Shown: positions 25,521-34,695, numbered from the stretch's first letter. The stretch is DNA of 62,082 nt from Pyrinomonadaceae bacterium (GCA_014380365.1 JACMJZ010000018.1:1-62082); one strand, 5' to 3'. The notes: generated by a model from the letters alone, not told the origin. Translations and numbers: made by a program.

Positions 25521-26621
25521 TCAAATCCCCGACTCGTGGGCCAAAGCAACGGCATCACGCGCCAGCTCCAACACAAGTTGATTAAAACTGCGGAAGCGTT
25601 CGTCGCGAGTCTGACCTTTTACATAACGAAAGTAGATTTGCTGAATGACCACGGCGACTTTGAACCGCGCAAACGTTTCATAAAACACTATTCGGGACAG
25701 ATCGCGTCCGGTCTTCGCGCGATATCTGGAGATGAATTCCTCTCGGGTAAACCAACCCGGTCCATTTGTGATCGCCCGCAAAGAACTATTCGGATCACCA
25801 TCTTTGCTCCCGGACCGTCCTGCTGACATAGTCCAGTAGGTAAGCGCCAACCCAACATCAATCAGCGGATCGCCGACCGTGCACATCTCCCAGTCGAGCA
25901 CGGCGACCACGCGCGCGGGATCGTCTTTGTCGAGCATGAGGTTGTCGAGTTTGAAGTCGTTGTGAACAATTGTGGCGCCAACTTCTGACTCAGGCGGAAT
26001 CCGATCGCTCAGCCACCGGATCACTTCGTCCATCTCCCGCACTTCGCTGGTCTTCGAACGCTGCCAGCGTTCGGCCCAACCCCGCACTTGTCGCGCGACA
26101 AAACCGGCGGGCTTTCCAATATTTACAATTCCCGTTGGATGGATATCTACCGTGTGAAGATCAGCCAGTGTGTCCACCACCGCCGCGCTTAACCTGCGGC
26201 GCAACTCCCGGTCTTCGCCAATCTCGTCGGGAACTCCGGAGCGCACGATGAAACCATGGCGGCGTTCCATTAGATAGAACGGAACTCCAATGATGGATGC
26301 GTCGTCGCAGAGTAGCACCGGCGCTGGAGCAAGAGGAAAGCTCGGATTGATCACTGATAGCAGCTTGTACTCGCGCGGCATATCGTGAGCCGTCGGCGCG
26401 ACGGGTCCCACCGGTGGGCGGCGCAGAACAAATTCCTGTGCACCATATCGAACCAGATACGTGAGGTTTGAATGTCCGCCGGGAAACTGCTCAATCTCGA
26501 TTTTCGCGGTTCCAGTTCCCGGAGCCTTTTCGGCCAGGTGTTCGCGCAGATAACGATTGAGCGCCGCGAGATCCAACTCCTCGCCGACCCGCACTGCGGT
26601 GCTGTCTCGACTAGCCGTCAT
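25521..26621 (-). CDS. Aminoglycoside-phosphotransferase-like kinase (ACAD10/11 kinase type)
   Basis: This is an APH-superfamily kinase of 366 residues from the ATG at 26621; a TTG at 26648 adds nine. The nucleotide loop lies near [15 protein letters not shown]. The catalytic loop is [13 protein letters not shown] and the metal-binding DFG equivalent is [15 protein letters not shown]. The close relatives are the kinase half of human ACAD10/11 and bacterial 4-hydroxyacyl-CoA kinases, which phosphorylate a 4-hydroxyacyl-CoA. The next gene on this strand side is an acyl-CoA dehydrogenase, which strengthens that reading. Antibiotic resistance is unlikely. Confidence 0.82.
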   Translation of the reverse strand: MTASRDSTAVRVGEELDLAALNRYLREHLAEKAPGTGTAKIEIEQFPGGHSNLTYLVRYGAQEFVLRRPPVGPVAPTAHDMPREYKLLSVINPSFPLAPAPVLLCDDASIIGVPFYLMERRHGFIVRSGVPDEIGEDRELRRRLSAAVVDTLADLHTVDIHPTGIVNIGKPAGFVARQVRGWAERWQRSKTSEVREMDEVIRWLSDRIPPESEVGATIVHNDFKLDNLMLDKDDPARVVAVLDWEMCTVGDPLIDVGLALTYWTMSAGRSGSKDGDPNSSLRAITNGPGWFTREEFISRYRAKTGRDLSRIVFYETFARFKVAVVIQQIYFRYVKGQTRDERFRSFNQLVLELARDAVALAHESGI

Positions 26622-26655
26622 AAAGTCTTTTACTGGAGGATGCGACAAGCAGTTC

Positions 26656-26711
26656 AGAGTACAAGCTTTAGCTTGCCGTTCCCCAAAGCAGCAACCTGAA
26701 GGTTGTACTCT
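26656..26711. repeat. Three-way-junction repeat, copy 4
   Basis: AGAGTAC (26656-26662) pairs with GTACTCT (26705-26711). Inside are CAAGC-TTTA-GCTTG and CAACC-TGAA-GGTTG hairpins. This is the best-preserved copy. It sits between the dehydrogenase and kinase genes, which read the same way. Confidence 0.8.
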
Positions 26712-26734
26712 AAACCACTTGAATGTCCTCGCAG

Positions 26735-27919
26735 TTAATTGTTGGTATTGAAAGTTTTCAGTATGCGTTGGGCCACGGACTGACGGTGAACTTCGTCCGG
26801 CCCATCGTAGATTCTGGCCGCGCGTGCGTCCCGATAAAACATTTCCAGCGGCGTGTCTTTTGAGTATCCGAGCGCGCCATGGACCTGAATCGCCCTGTCA
26901 ATCACGTCACACATCACCCGCGCGCCGTAAAACTTGATGAGCGAAATCTCCACCCGCGCATCGTCGCCTCGATCCATTTTCCAGGCGGCGTTCAAGGTCA
27001 TCAACCGCGCGGCGTTGATCTCAGCGGCTGAGTCGGCAATCCAGTTTTGCACGGTCTGCTTTTTCGCCAGCGGTTCCCCAAACGATTTCCGTTTGAGCGA
27101 ATAAGCGCACATCATTTCAAAGCTACGCTGCGCCACGCCAACCCAGCGCATGCAGTGTTGAATGCGACCGGGGCCGAGACGCGCCTGGGCCAGCTTGAAT
27201 CCCCGCCCCGCTTCGCCGAGAAGATTGCTCAAAGGTACGCGACAGTTTTCAAAACGAACCTCGCAATGGCCGCCAACGCCACCCGAGCCCATCACCGGCA
27301 CGGAGCGGACAATCGTAAACCCCGGCGTGTCGGTCGGGACGAGAATCATACTGGCGCGTGCGTGCGCTTCGGCCGTCGGGTCGGTGACGGCCATCACAAT
27401 CGCGAAGGCGGAGCCAATGGCGCCGCTGGTAAACCACTTGTGTCCGTTGATGACCCAGTCACCACCGTCACGGATTGCGGTCGTTTGCAAGCCCGTTGGA
27501 TCCGAGCCCGAGACTTCGGGCTCGGTCATAGCAAAACATGAGCGCACGTTGCCGTCTGCGAGTGGTCGCAGGTACTTCTCCTTTTGTTCGGGCGTAGCGG
27601 AGATGATTAGCAACTCAGCATTGCCCGCATCCGGTGCGGCGTTGCCAAAGATGCGCGGTGCAACCACTGACCTGCCGATGATTTCGTTAACGAGGGCTTG
27701 GCCAATAAACCCGATACCCATCCCGCCCCATTCGCGCGGCAGGTGCGGCGCCCAAAGCCCGTCAGCTTTTACCCGCTGTTGTAGTTCATGCTCGAGGCTC
27801 GCGGGTAGACCTTCATCTTCCACGATCTGATCTTCGTTTGGATAAACATACTCATCCATGAAAGCAGTTACGCGCTGACGCGTGTTTTCCAGTTCGGGGG
27901 GAATGCTGAAGTCAATCAT
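26735..27919 (-). CDS. Acyl-CoA dehydrogenase (ACAD10/11-like)
   Basis: A 394-residue flavoprotein with the full acyl-CoA dehydrogenase fold: an N-terminal helical domain (to ~120), a beta domain with [21 protein letters not shown] and GHKWFTSGA, and a C-terminal helical domain with the [19 protein letters not shown] signature. AAGGA lies upstream of the ATG. In ACAD10/11 and the levulinate pathway, such enzymes work after a kinase of the type encoded next door: the phosphorylated 4-hydroxyacyl-CoA is converted to an enoyl-CoA that enters beta-oxidation. Here the two functions are separate adjacent genes, the dehydrogenase first. Confidence 0.9.
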   Translation of the reverse strand: MIDFSIPPELENTRQRVTAFMDEYVYPNEDQIVEDEGLPASLEHELQQRVKADGLWAPHLPREWGGMGIGFIGQALVNEIIGRSVVAPRIFGNAAPDAGNAELLIISATPEQKEKYLRPLADGNVRSCFAMTEPEVSGSDPTGLQTTAIRDGGDWVINGHKWFTSGAIGSAFAIVMAVTDPTAEAHARASMILVPTDTPGFTIVRSVPVMGSGGVGGHCEVRFENCRVPLSNLLGEAGRGFKLAQARLGPGRIQHCMRWVGVAQRSFEMMCAYSLKRKSFGEPLAKKQTVQNWIADSAAEINAARLMTLNAAWKMDRGDDARVEISLIKFYGARVMCDVIDRAIQVHGALGYSKDTPLEMFYRDARAARIYDGPDEVHRQSVAQRILKTFNTNN

Positions 27920-28014
27920 GCCGGTTAGTCCTTCGCGCGATGGTTCAGGTTATGAGCAGACGGATTGTAGCGGTAACAAGCCTCCTTAACCAGACGGCCG
28001 TCTCGGGCGAAGGA

Positions 28015-28148
28015 GAGCGGGGGAAAGCCCACCTTCCCAACAATCGAGATCACTAAATTGCCTCGATGGCTATCACCTCGAAAGGCTTCGAAGTTTGGCA
28101 TTCAAGCGTCGTCAGCTTGCGGTCAGGAAGGCGGGCTTGCCCCCGCTC
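28015..28148. repeat. MITE-like ~135-bp element B
   Basis: GAGCGGGGGAAAGCCCACCT at the left end and GGCGGGCTTGCCCCCGCTC at the right end match element A at 25371-25505. The pair flanks the kinase-dehydrogenase genes. Confidence 0.75.
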
Positions 28149-28259
28149 TTCTTTGCTCCTGTTTTCGATAAGCGCTATTGCCATGCAACGGAGACCAACT
28201 CTGCGCTAACATGCACGCCGCAATCTTCTAACCTGGCCCACAATCACTGGAGGATTACG

Positions 28260-29078
28260 ATGAAACGACTCGGCTTGTTGCTTTCGCTCGCGTTGTTCGC
28301 AAGTTCCGCCCTGAATATCGCCGCCGCGGTTGCTCAGCGGCGAACCGTCTCATTTCCGCCAGGCGAAGTTATCGATCTGTCGTATCCATTTGATTCCGAC
28401 ACCATCTATTGGCCCACGGCCGGGAGCTTCCATCTCGAAAAAGACTTCGAGGGAAATACTGAACAGGGATACTACTATTCCGCTTACAAGTATTCGGCAG
28501 CCGAACATGGCGGCACACACATCGACGCGCCGGTCCACTTTGCTCGCGGCCGAAATTCTGTGGACGAGATCCCACTCAAACAGCTCATGGGGGCCGCTGT
28601 GGTGATTGATGTGACGGGCCAGGCGTCGAAGAGCAGAGACTACCAGGTAACTGTGTCCGACTTGCGCAACTGGGAGCGACATTACGGCAGGATTCCTGCG
28701 GGAGCGATCTTGCTGCTGCGCACCGGGTTTGGAAAACACTATCCCGAGCGGAAGAAATACATGGGCACGGACGAGCGGGGACCGGCGGCAGTAGCGAAGC
28801 TTCACTTTCCCGGACTGCATCCTGACGCAGCTCGGTGGCTGGTTGCGAACCGTCAAATCAAAGCCATCGGATTAGACACGCCCAGCATCGACTACGGGCA
28901 GTCGACATTATTTGAAAGCCATCGCATTCTCTTCGACAAGAATATTCCCGCGTTTGAAAACGTCGCCAACCTCGACAAGTTGCCTGTCAAAGGCTTCACC
29001 GTGATTGCGCTGCCGATGAAAATCAAAGGCGGTAGCGGCGGGCCGTTGCGGATCATTGCGTTGCTGGGCGCTCAATGA
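28260..29078 (+). CDS. Secreted cyclase-family (KynB-like) hydrolase
   Basis: The ATG at 28260 has GGAGG seven bases upstream, so the longer frame from 28095 is rejected. The 272-residue protein begins with a signal peptide (LLLSLALFASSALNIAAAVAQ). The cyclase/kynurenine formamidase family metal motif appears as HGGTHIDAPVHFA, with the later histidine in the FESHRILFDKNI segment. Members hydrolyse aryl formamides, isatin or other cyclic amides. Secretion makes a role in tryptophan catabolism less likely. The actual substrate is unknown. Confidence 0.85.
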   Translation: MKRLGLLLSLALFASSALNIAAAVAQRRTVSFPPGEVIDLSYPFDSDTIYWPTAGSFHLEKDFEGNTEQGYYYSAYKYSAAEHGGTHIDAPVHFARGRNSVDEIPLKQLMGAAVVIDVTGQASKSRDYQVTVSDLRNWERHYGRIPAGAILLLRTGFGKHYPERKKYMGTDERGPAAVAKLHFPGLHPDAARWLVANRQIKAIGLDTPSIDYGQSTLFESHRILFDKNIPAFENVANLDKLPVKGFTVIALPMKIKGGSGGPLRIIALLGAQ

Positions 29079-29118
29079 ACAAAGCGCCGACGCGCGGCGG
29101 GTTTTTCAGGAACAATAG

Positions 29119-29191
29119 GAAGCGATCCACGAAATTCCACTAAAGACACCAAGGAAGTTTAGTGTAAGTTCGTGTGATTTCGTGGATCGCT
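29119..29191. repeat. CACGAAAT inverted repeat
   Basis: AAGCGATCCACGAAAT at the left pairs with ATTTCGTGGATCGCT at the right, with a nested CACTAAA/TTTAGTG pair. It ends about 10 bases before the modB ATG and leaves no room for a normal ribosome binding site. Confidence 0.75.
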
Positions 29192-29201
29192 GCTTCTGTC
29201 A

Positions 29202-29861
29202 ATGATTGACTGGTTTCCAATCAAGCTGTCTTTCGCCGTGGCGGGTGCGGCGACGCTGATCGCTCTCGTGGCTGGGTCGGCGCTCGCCTGGCTGTTGGCG
29301 CGCAAACGTTTTCCAGGACGCAATATTCTCGACGCGCTCATCACGTTGCCGCTCGTGCTGCCGCCGACGGTGCTGGGTTACTACCTGCTCGTGTTGCTGG
29401 GAACACGTTCTGCCTTTGGCGGGTTCCTCTATCATCGGTTCGGCATCCGGCTCACCTTCACGGTAGGCGCGGCTATCATTGCCGCCACCATCCACGCCCT
29501 CCCATTGGTTACGAAGAGTCTGCGTGCGGCGTTTGAAGGAGTTGATACCGAACTCGAAGCGGCGGCGCGAACATTAGGAATGGGCAGCCGCATGATCTTC
29601 TTTCGCGTAACGCTGCCGCTGGCTTCGCGCGGGGTGCTCGCCGCCACCGCGCTCGCCTTCGCGCGTGCACTCGGCGACTTTGGCGTAACGATCATGATCG
29701 CCGGAAACATTCCCGGCCGCACGCAGACTGCGTCGGTCGCGATTTACGATGCGGTACAGGCAGGACGAGACAATGAAGCGTTCACGCTGGCGGTGATCGT
29801 GTCGTTGATAGCGGTGGTGATGCTTTATTTTATTAACAGGTTTGGACGGTTGAGGTGGTAG
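29202..29861 (+). CDS. modB: Molybdate ABC transporter permease
   Basis: A 219-residue inner-membrane permease with about five transmembrane helices. The cytoplasmic EAA loop that contacts the ATPase is visible (LEAAARTLGMGSRMIFFRVT, then LPLA). The sequence ITLPLVLPPTVLGYYLLVLLG is typical of ModB. The usual partners ModA (binding protein) and ModC (ATPase) are not next to it on either side, so this copy is an orphan, or its partners lie elsewhere. An inverted repeat occupies the position of the ribosome binding site. Confidence 0.87.
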   Translation: MIDWFPIKLSFAVAGAATLIALVAGSALAWLLARKRFPGRNILDALITLPLVLPPTVLGYYLLVLLGTRSAFGGFLYHRFGIRLTFTVGAAIIAATIHALPLVTKSLRAAFEGVDTELEAAARTLGMGSRMIFFRVTLPLASRGVLAATALAFARALGDFGVTIMIAGNIPGRTQTASVAIYDAVQAGRDNEAFTLAVIVSLIAVVMLYFINRFGRLRW

Positions 29862-29872
29862 CCGACTCCGGG

Positions 29873-29980
29873 GCAGTAGCCCGCGCGTGAGCAAGGGCGT
29901 GGTTTTGGTGAACGGATCTGTTTACGGCGAGCGCGGAGTATACAGCGCCCTCCCTGACGGTCGGGCTACTGCCCCGAATC
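29873..29980. repeat. GGGGCAGTAGCCCG / CGGGCTACTGCCCC inverted element
   Basis: CGGGGCAGTAGCCCG at the left is matched by GGTCGGGCTACTGCCCCG at the right, about 80 bases on. The right arm carries the CCCTCCCTGACGGTCGGGC unit found inside rlmD. Confidence 0.7.
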
Positions 29981-30027
29981 AGGTAAGTTGGCGCACGGTC
30001 GGTTAGCATCTGGTATCGGAAAACGAA

Positions 30028-31296
30028 TTACCCGAGAAATCCTTTGAACTTCGCGTCGCTTGCCGCGTAACCGGGAAACACGGCCTGAAGATTTGAAGTT
30101 CCCAGGTGCCTCTTCGCGATCTCACCGAAGACGTCGCGGAAGTCTGTAGTCAACGCCAGGTCGCGTCCTTCATAGAGCTGTTCGGTCTTGAGTCCCGGCC
30201 ATTGCCCATAGACCTTGCCGCCGCGAACAGCATTGCCAATCACAAACATTCCATTCGCGTGTCCATGGTCTGTGCCGCGATTGCCGTTTTCGCGCGCAGT
30301 GCGTCCAAACTCCGACATCGTCAGGATCACCACGTCGTCCATTCGCTCGCCAAGATCTGTATAGAGCGCGGCAATGCTGTTGCTAAACTGCTGCAGCAGA
30401 TTTCCGAGTTGACCCCGTGCGCTGCCTTCATTCACATGCGTGTCCCAGCCACCAAGGTCGGCGAAAGCCACCTCAAGACCGACACCCGCTTTGATCAGCT
30501 GCGCGATTTGCAATAGCCGATTGCCAAACGGCGTGCGCGGGTACTGTGCGCCATTCTGTGGTTGATATTGCGCCGGGTTAACTTTCTTGAGGTAGTTAAC
30601 CGCCTCGAAGGTTTCCTTGCCCGTGCCGCCGAGTGAGTCGTTTACAGCTTGATCGTAGATTTGTTCAAATCCGCCCTGCACACTCGCCGAACTTCGGCCG
30701 GCACGAATCGTAAAGTCGGCCAGGTTTGAAATCGCCAGGGTGGGAGCCTTTCCCTGGAACACCCGCGGCATGTTTTGCGTCATCGAAACGGCGCGAAAGA
30801 CACGTCCGTCAGGGTCGGCCTTACTTTGCAAATAACGATTGAGCCAACCATCGGCAGTTGATTTCACACCTGGTGTGGCCGACTCCATGTAGTCCTGCGC
30901 ATCGAAATGCGAGCGTGTGTTGTCCGGCGAGCCTGCGGCATGAACGATAGCCAGTCGCTTCGAATCCCACAAAGATTTGAACGGCGCCATCCCCGGATGC
31001 AAACCAAAGAACCCATCGAGGTTGATTGCTGTCTCCGCATTCCCCGCCGCGGGTTTGGCAATCGCGATTGACGGCCGCAGGTCGTAGTACGCACGCTCGC
31101 CGAACGGCACGACCATGTTTAGTCCGTCCACCGCGCCGCGCTGAAAAATCGCGATCAGGGTCTTCCGACGGGCCCCGGTCATTCGCTCACGCGCCTCGGC
31201 GAGTACAGTGCGCTGCAAAAACGAAGGCGCAATATTCATCACGCCAAAACTCGCGAGGGCGATACCACCGGATCTAATAAAAAATCGTCTATTCAT
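30028..31296 (-). CDS. DUF1501 domain protein
   Basis: A 422-residue exported protein of the alkaline-phosphatase superfamily. The N-terminus MNRRFFIRSGGIALASFG resembles a twin-arginine signal, and GGAG precedes the ATG. Typical DUF1501 sequences are present: IFQRGAVDGLNMVVPFGE, then DLGGWDTHVNEG and VILTMSEFGRTARENGNRGTDHGHANGMF. The upstream same-strand gene encodes a DUF1800 protein, and the two families are usual partners in Planctomycetes, Acidobacteria and Proteobacteria. They are believed to be exported, but their biochemical role is unknown. Confidence 0.9.
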   Translation of the reverse strand: MNRRFFIRSGGIALASFGVMNIAPSFLQRTVLAEARERMTGARRKTLIAIFQRGAVDGLNMVVPFGERAYYDLRPSIAIAKPAAGNAETAINLDGFFGLHPGMAPFKSLWDSKRLAIVHAAGSPDNTRSHFDAQDYMESATPGVKSTADGWLNRYLQSKADPDGRVFRAVSMTQNMPRVFQGKAPTLAISNLADFTIRAGRSSASVQGGFEQIYDQAVNDSLGGTGKETFEAVNYLKKVNPAQYQPQNGAQYPRTPFGNRLLQIAQLIKAGVGLEVAFADLGGWDTHVNEGSARGQLGNLLQQFSNSIAALYTDLGERMDDVVILTMSEFGRTARENGNRGTDHGHANGMFVIGNAVRGGKVYGQWPGLKTEQLYEGRDLALTTDFRDVFGEIAKRHLGTSNLQAVFPGYAASDAKFKGFLG

Positions 31297-31304
31297 AACT
31301 CAAC

Positions 31305-31490
31305 TCCGGGTGCCAGGTGTCAGATGCCAGGTATCGGGTGTCAGGTGTCAGCGTCAGATGCCAGGTATCGGGTGTCGGGTGTCGGGAGACAAGCTTGCAC
31401 GTTATCCCCGATAACCGCCACCAGTCCCTACCGACACCTGATACCCGACACCCGATACCAGTTTCCGGCACCTGACACCCGACACCAGTT
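31305..31490. repeat. Palindromic short-unit array (GGTGTCAGG / CCTGACACC)
   Basis: Units such as GGTGTCAGGT and GGTATCGGGTGTC fill the left arm (to ~31390). ACACCTGATACCCGACACC units fill the right arm (from ~31432). The whole can fold as one long hairpin. It sits between the DUF1800 and DUF1501 genes, which are expected to be co-transcribed. Confidence 0.85.
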
Positions 31491-31491
31491 C

Positions 31492-33561
31492 TTACTGTCT
31501 CTGAAACTCAGGCGAGCCCAATATCAATCCCACAATCTTCGTTACCGGATCGGTGATGTTGGCATCAGCGCGCCCCAACTGCTGACGTCGCTGGCGTTCT
31601 CTGAAGGGCGGCTGCGCTTCCATCACCAATTCTTCCTGCATGCCGTCGTTGGCCCTTGGCGTCTGGGTCACCGTCGGAACGACCAGAGCAGTTTTCTCAT
31701 TTAGCTGTCTCATCAGCGCTTCTTTGGTTTTCGGAGAAATGTCCCCCGCAACAATCAGGCTGAGAAACCGGTCTGTGATCTGAGTGTTGTTGAGCGCTTT
31801 TGCGCCAGCGTCGGGCTCCAAGAAGCGTTGCAGATCGACGCGAGTTCCCGGTATTCGATTGCTGGCCAAGCTTAGACCAAAATTTAACCGTTCCAGGAGT
31901 CCGCCGGTGTTAACCCAGCTTTCCGCCAAGTCTGAATAACCGTTAGGCGTCTGGAAACCGTAAAGCGGCTCACCCATTCGCGCGATCCACTGGTGCAGTT
32001 GCGGTCCCCCGGTGGTTTCCGCGCCCAAGGTGCGAATGGCGCTGATGGCGAGTTCGAAAGGACGCTTAACTTTCGCGCGATAAGCCTCAGGCGAGTTGAA
32101 CTCGGGCGAAGAAAAAATCGAACGCAGCGTCTCTCGAATGTCGCCGTTGCTTTTCGTAAAGACGCCGGCCACTCGGGTCACCAACGCAGGCGGAGGACTG
32201 TCCGAAACGAAATACCGCGCGAGCTTTGTAGCCACAAACTTCGCAGTAGCCGGGTGGTGCGCCAGAATGTCCAGCACCATCAGTCCATCTTTGAATCCGC
32301 CCCCCGCGGGAATCTTCTGACCGAGGACCGTTTTCTCGCCGTCGTCGTGGACGCGCGGATTAAAGAAAAACTTGCCGGCACTCTCACGCAACCGCTCGGC
32401 GCGCTGGCCATTTCCCATACCCTGGGCTACCGCCGCACCACCGCGTGGCGCCAGGATGGTCCAGCCGGTAAAACAGCGCGCAACTTCTTGCACGTCCTTC
32501 TGCGTGTAACCGCCGTCAACGCCGAGCGTGTGCAACTCCATCAGCTCGCGCGCGTAGTTCTCATTTATTCCACGCCGCCGTCCCTGTAGATTGGCCGGCA
32601 GTTCAGGCGTGCCGGCGGCTCGTTGCGCGCGCCGCCCCACACGTCTCGGCATTCCTTGCCCGCCCGCCTTCGCGTCCGGGCTCACGCTCTGAAAGTTGTC
32701 GAGGTAAAAAAGCATTGCCGGACTCTGCGCCGTCGCGCTCAACAACTCTGAGAACTTACCCATCGCGTTTGGCCGAATCGTGTCGCGGTCGTAAGAAATC
32801 AGTAGCCAACGATCAGCGCCCTTTCCGGCAAAGACGTTGAAATGGTTAGTCCAGAAATCAACCATCACTTCCTGCAACTGGCGTTCGCTGTATACCGCTC
32901 GCAGAATCCGCGAAGCCTGCAACTCGGCAGTGATGCGTTGCGGCAGTTGCAATCCGTTCTCCTGGTAGTAACTGCGGAGTGCCTGGCGATATTTCTGGTT
33001 ATCCTGCGGGTTGCCGTCGGGGATCGGGTTACTCACTCCGGGTTGATCGGCCGCTGCATTCCCCTGAGCAACTTTTGTATCTACGGTTGTGTGCGTCGCC
33101 GGTGCGGGTGATCCGGCCCGGGCACGGCCATCGCGCGCGGTTGCAAGACCTGCGGGCAGTTCCCCCCGACGCTCAAGTTGCCTTAGCAATTGTCCCGGCT
33201 GCGGATATTTTTCATATAGCTCGGCGGTGGTCATTTTCAGCACGGCCAGATCCTTGACCTTCGCTTCGCTCACCGCATCACTGATCTTCTCCGGACTGAG
33301 TTGCTGATTGATGTAACTCTCCAAACCCATCGCTCTTACGCGCTCGACGTCGCCAGGACGCGCGCCGAACCCGAGACGGTTCAAAACGTGGAGGATGCGC
33401 TGCTCATCGTTGAGGCGGGCCTTTTGGGCGTCTGTCCTTCGCTGTGCGCTCACGCCAAAGGAGAATGTCCCGACGAGAAGCGCGAACAAAGCTAAGAAAG
33501 CGACTGCTCTGCTGGCGATTCCCTTTGTCCTTTGCGCTAGAGTTCGTTTCGAGTTTTTCAT
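31492..33561 (-). CDS. DUF1800 domain protein
   Basis: A 689-residue exported protein from the ATG at 33561; a TTG five codons earlier is possible. A signal peptide ends near FSFGVSAQR. DUF1800 features include HVLNRLGFGARPGDVERV near the start, MVDFWTNHFNVFAGKGADRWL, ENYARELMELHTLGVDGGYTQ in two halves, and DVQEVARCFTGW. Residues ~150-200 are an Ala/Pro/Gly-rich segment that looks like a linker. The final residues KIVGLILGSPEFQRQ are the family's usual end. Its DUF1501 partner follows. Confidence 0.9.
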   Translation of the reverse strand: MKNSKRTLAQRTKGIASRAVAFLALFALLVGTFSFGVSAQRRTDAQKARLNDEQRILHVLNRLGFGARPGDVERVRAMGLESYINQQLSPEKISDAVSEAKVKDLAVLKMTTAELYEKYPQPGQLLRQLERRGELPAGLATARDGRARAGSPAPATHTTVDTKVAQGNAAADQPGVSNPIPDGNPQDNQKYRQALRSYYQENGLQLPQRITAELQASRILRAVYSERQLQEVMVDFWTNHFNVFAGKGADRWLLISYDRDTIRPNAMGKFSELLSATAQSPAMLFYLDNFQSVSPDAKAGGQGMPRRVGRRAQRAAGTPELPANLQGRRRGINENYARELMELHTLGVDGGYTQKDVQEVARCFTGWTILAPRGGAAVAQGMGNGQRAERLRESAGKFFFNPRVHDDGEKTVLGQKIPAGGGFKDGLMVLDILAHHPATAKFVATKLARYFVSDSPPPALVTRVAGVFTKSNGDIRETLRSIFSSPEFNSPEAYRAKVKRPFELAISAIRTLGAETTGGPQLHQWIARMGEPLYGFQTPNGYSDLAESWVNTGGLLERLNFGLSLASNRIPGTRVDLQRFLEPDAGAKALNNTQITDRFLSLIVAGDISPKTKEALMRQLNEKTALVVPTVTQTPRANDGMQEELVMEAQPPFRERQRRQQLGRADANITDPVTKIVGLILGSPEFQRQ

Positions 33562-33787
33562 TTCCACAGGTCTCAATCTACTAGATTCGGTGATTCTGGG
33601 TAGTCTACCTCAACCTACTCCTTATTTCCTTCGGGCAACACTTAGACGCGGCTTCGCTGCATAAGGTCTGGAAAAAGGAGCTAGCCTCTCCTCGTATGAT
33701 AATACAAGAGAGTTTTTATCTGGCCAGCGCAACGGTTCCTTTCCCGACCATTGCAGGTCGAGTTGTTTCCCGACTAACTTCCCTCTT

Positions 33788-34081
33788 GTGTATTTTGAAT
33801 GGGACGAGGACAAGAATCAGGGGAGTATCCGCAAGCACGATCTTGACTTTGCCGATGCTTGGGAGATATTTGAGGGTCCGTTGCTCCTGGAGACTGATCG
33901 GCGCACTGACTATGGCGAAGATCGTTTGACTGCTATAGGCTTGTTAGGGACCCGGATTGTTGTCGTAACCTTTACTGAGAGTGATGCACAAACACGGCGC
34001 ATTATTTCTTTGCGGAAGGCATTAAAACATGAGCGTAAGAGACTTGAAAAAGAAATCAGGAACCGACTGGGCGCGGATTGA
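33788..34081 (+). CDS. brnT: BrnT family toxin
   Basis: A 97-residue protein from a GTG. It matches the BrnT ribonuclease toxin family from end to end: YFEWDEDKNQGSIRKHDLDF, then DAWEIFEG, RLTAIGLLGTRIVVVTFTE and RRIISLRKALKHER. In type II brnTA modules BrnT cleaves RNA and is held inactive by BrnA, which also represses the operon. The gene overlaps the next one by 53 bases, more than is usual. No clear ribosome binding site is visible; the DNA just upstream is A/T-rich and could hold the promoter. Confidence 0.85.
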   Translation: MYFEWDEDKNQGSIRKHDLDFADAWEIFEGPLLLETDRRTDYGEDRLTAIGLLGTRIVVVTFTESDAQTRRIISLRKALKHERKRLEKEIRNRLGAD

Positions 34082-34685
34082 CAAAATGACGGACGATGAA
34101 ATCGACACGTCAGATATCCCGCCGTTAGATGATGCCTTCTTTAAGTCAGCCAAGTTGCTGATGCCTCGCTGGAGCATCGACTTGGGCGATTTTAGGCAAG
34201 CCAAAGAATTCGCTGAGCACATTCTCAAAAGAAAGTGGCAGCAGAACGTTAATGAGACTCCGGTGCGGAGCTTGGAGCACAGAGCTTTCAATACGTCGTT
34301 GATTGTGTCCTACGCGAGGCCCTTTCACAACAACACGACCCTTAAAGGAGCGCCCGGGTTGTCGTTGAGAAAGCACGTTGTGGAAGTTTTGAATGAGGCT
34401 GAAGTAGAACTACACGATCGAATCTTGAGAATGCGAGACACTGTGGTTGCCCATTCGGATGGGCGGGCGCTCCGGGTTTTCAGTACCCATTTCGGCCTCA
34501 CTTTCAGGCGAGTAGTTGAAAACTTGAGCGAGTCAGAAGTTAGATTGCTGAAGAGCATGACTAAGAAATGGATCGATTATCTTGGAATTGAACGATCGAA
34601 ATTGAAAACACGGATTGCCCAAGCCGTTCAAGGAGACGGTCACAGGACAGTATCTGTCAAGAATCATGTTCGTGCGAAGAGATAA
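34029..34685 (+). CDS. BrnA-like antitoxin N-terminus fused to a HEPN-like domain
   Basis: The 218-residue protein has two parts. Residues 1-47 (GTDWARIDKMTDDEIDTSDI, then PPLDDAFFKSAKLLMP) are the N-terminal, toxin-proximal half of BrnA. Normal BrnA then continues with a ribbon-helix-helix-type DNA-binding segment, which is missing. Instead residues ~50-218 are a helical domain with LHDRILRMRDTVVAHSD. R136 and H142 there form an Rx5H pattern like the HEPN nuclease/toxin active site, and similar RNK-AH motifs occur in AbiU2-like HEPN proteins. The fused domain may be a second nuclease or a dead scaffold. The fusion itself is seen directly; the HEPN label is inference. Confidence 0.65.
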   Translation: MSVRDLKKKSGTDWARIDKMTDDEIDTSDIPPLDDAFFKSAKLLMPRWSIDLGDFRQAKEFAEHILKRKWQQNVNETPVRSLEHRAFNTSLIVSYARPFHNNTTLKGAPGLSLRKHVVEVLNEAEVELHDRILRMRDTVVAHSDGRALRVFSTHFGLTFRRVVENLSESEVRLLKSMTKKWIDYLGIERSKLKTRIAQAVQGDGHRTVSVKNHVRAKR

Positions 34686-34695
34686 GGCCAACTCC

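Noticed and set aside
25521-26648. Aminoglycoside resistance gene
   Set aside because: The APH fold is present but the context and motifs fit the ACAD10/11-type kinase rather than a resistance enzyme.
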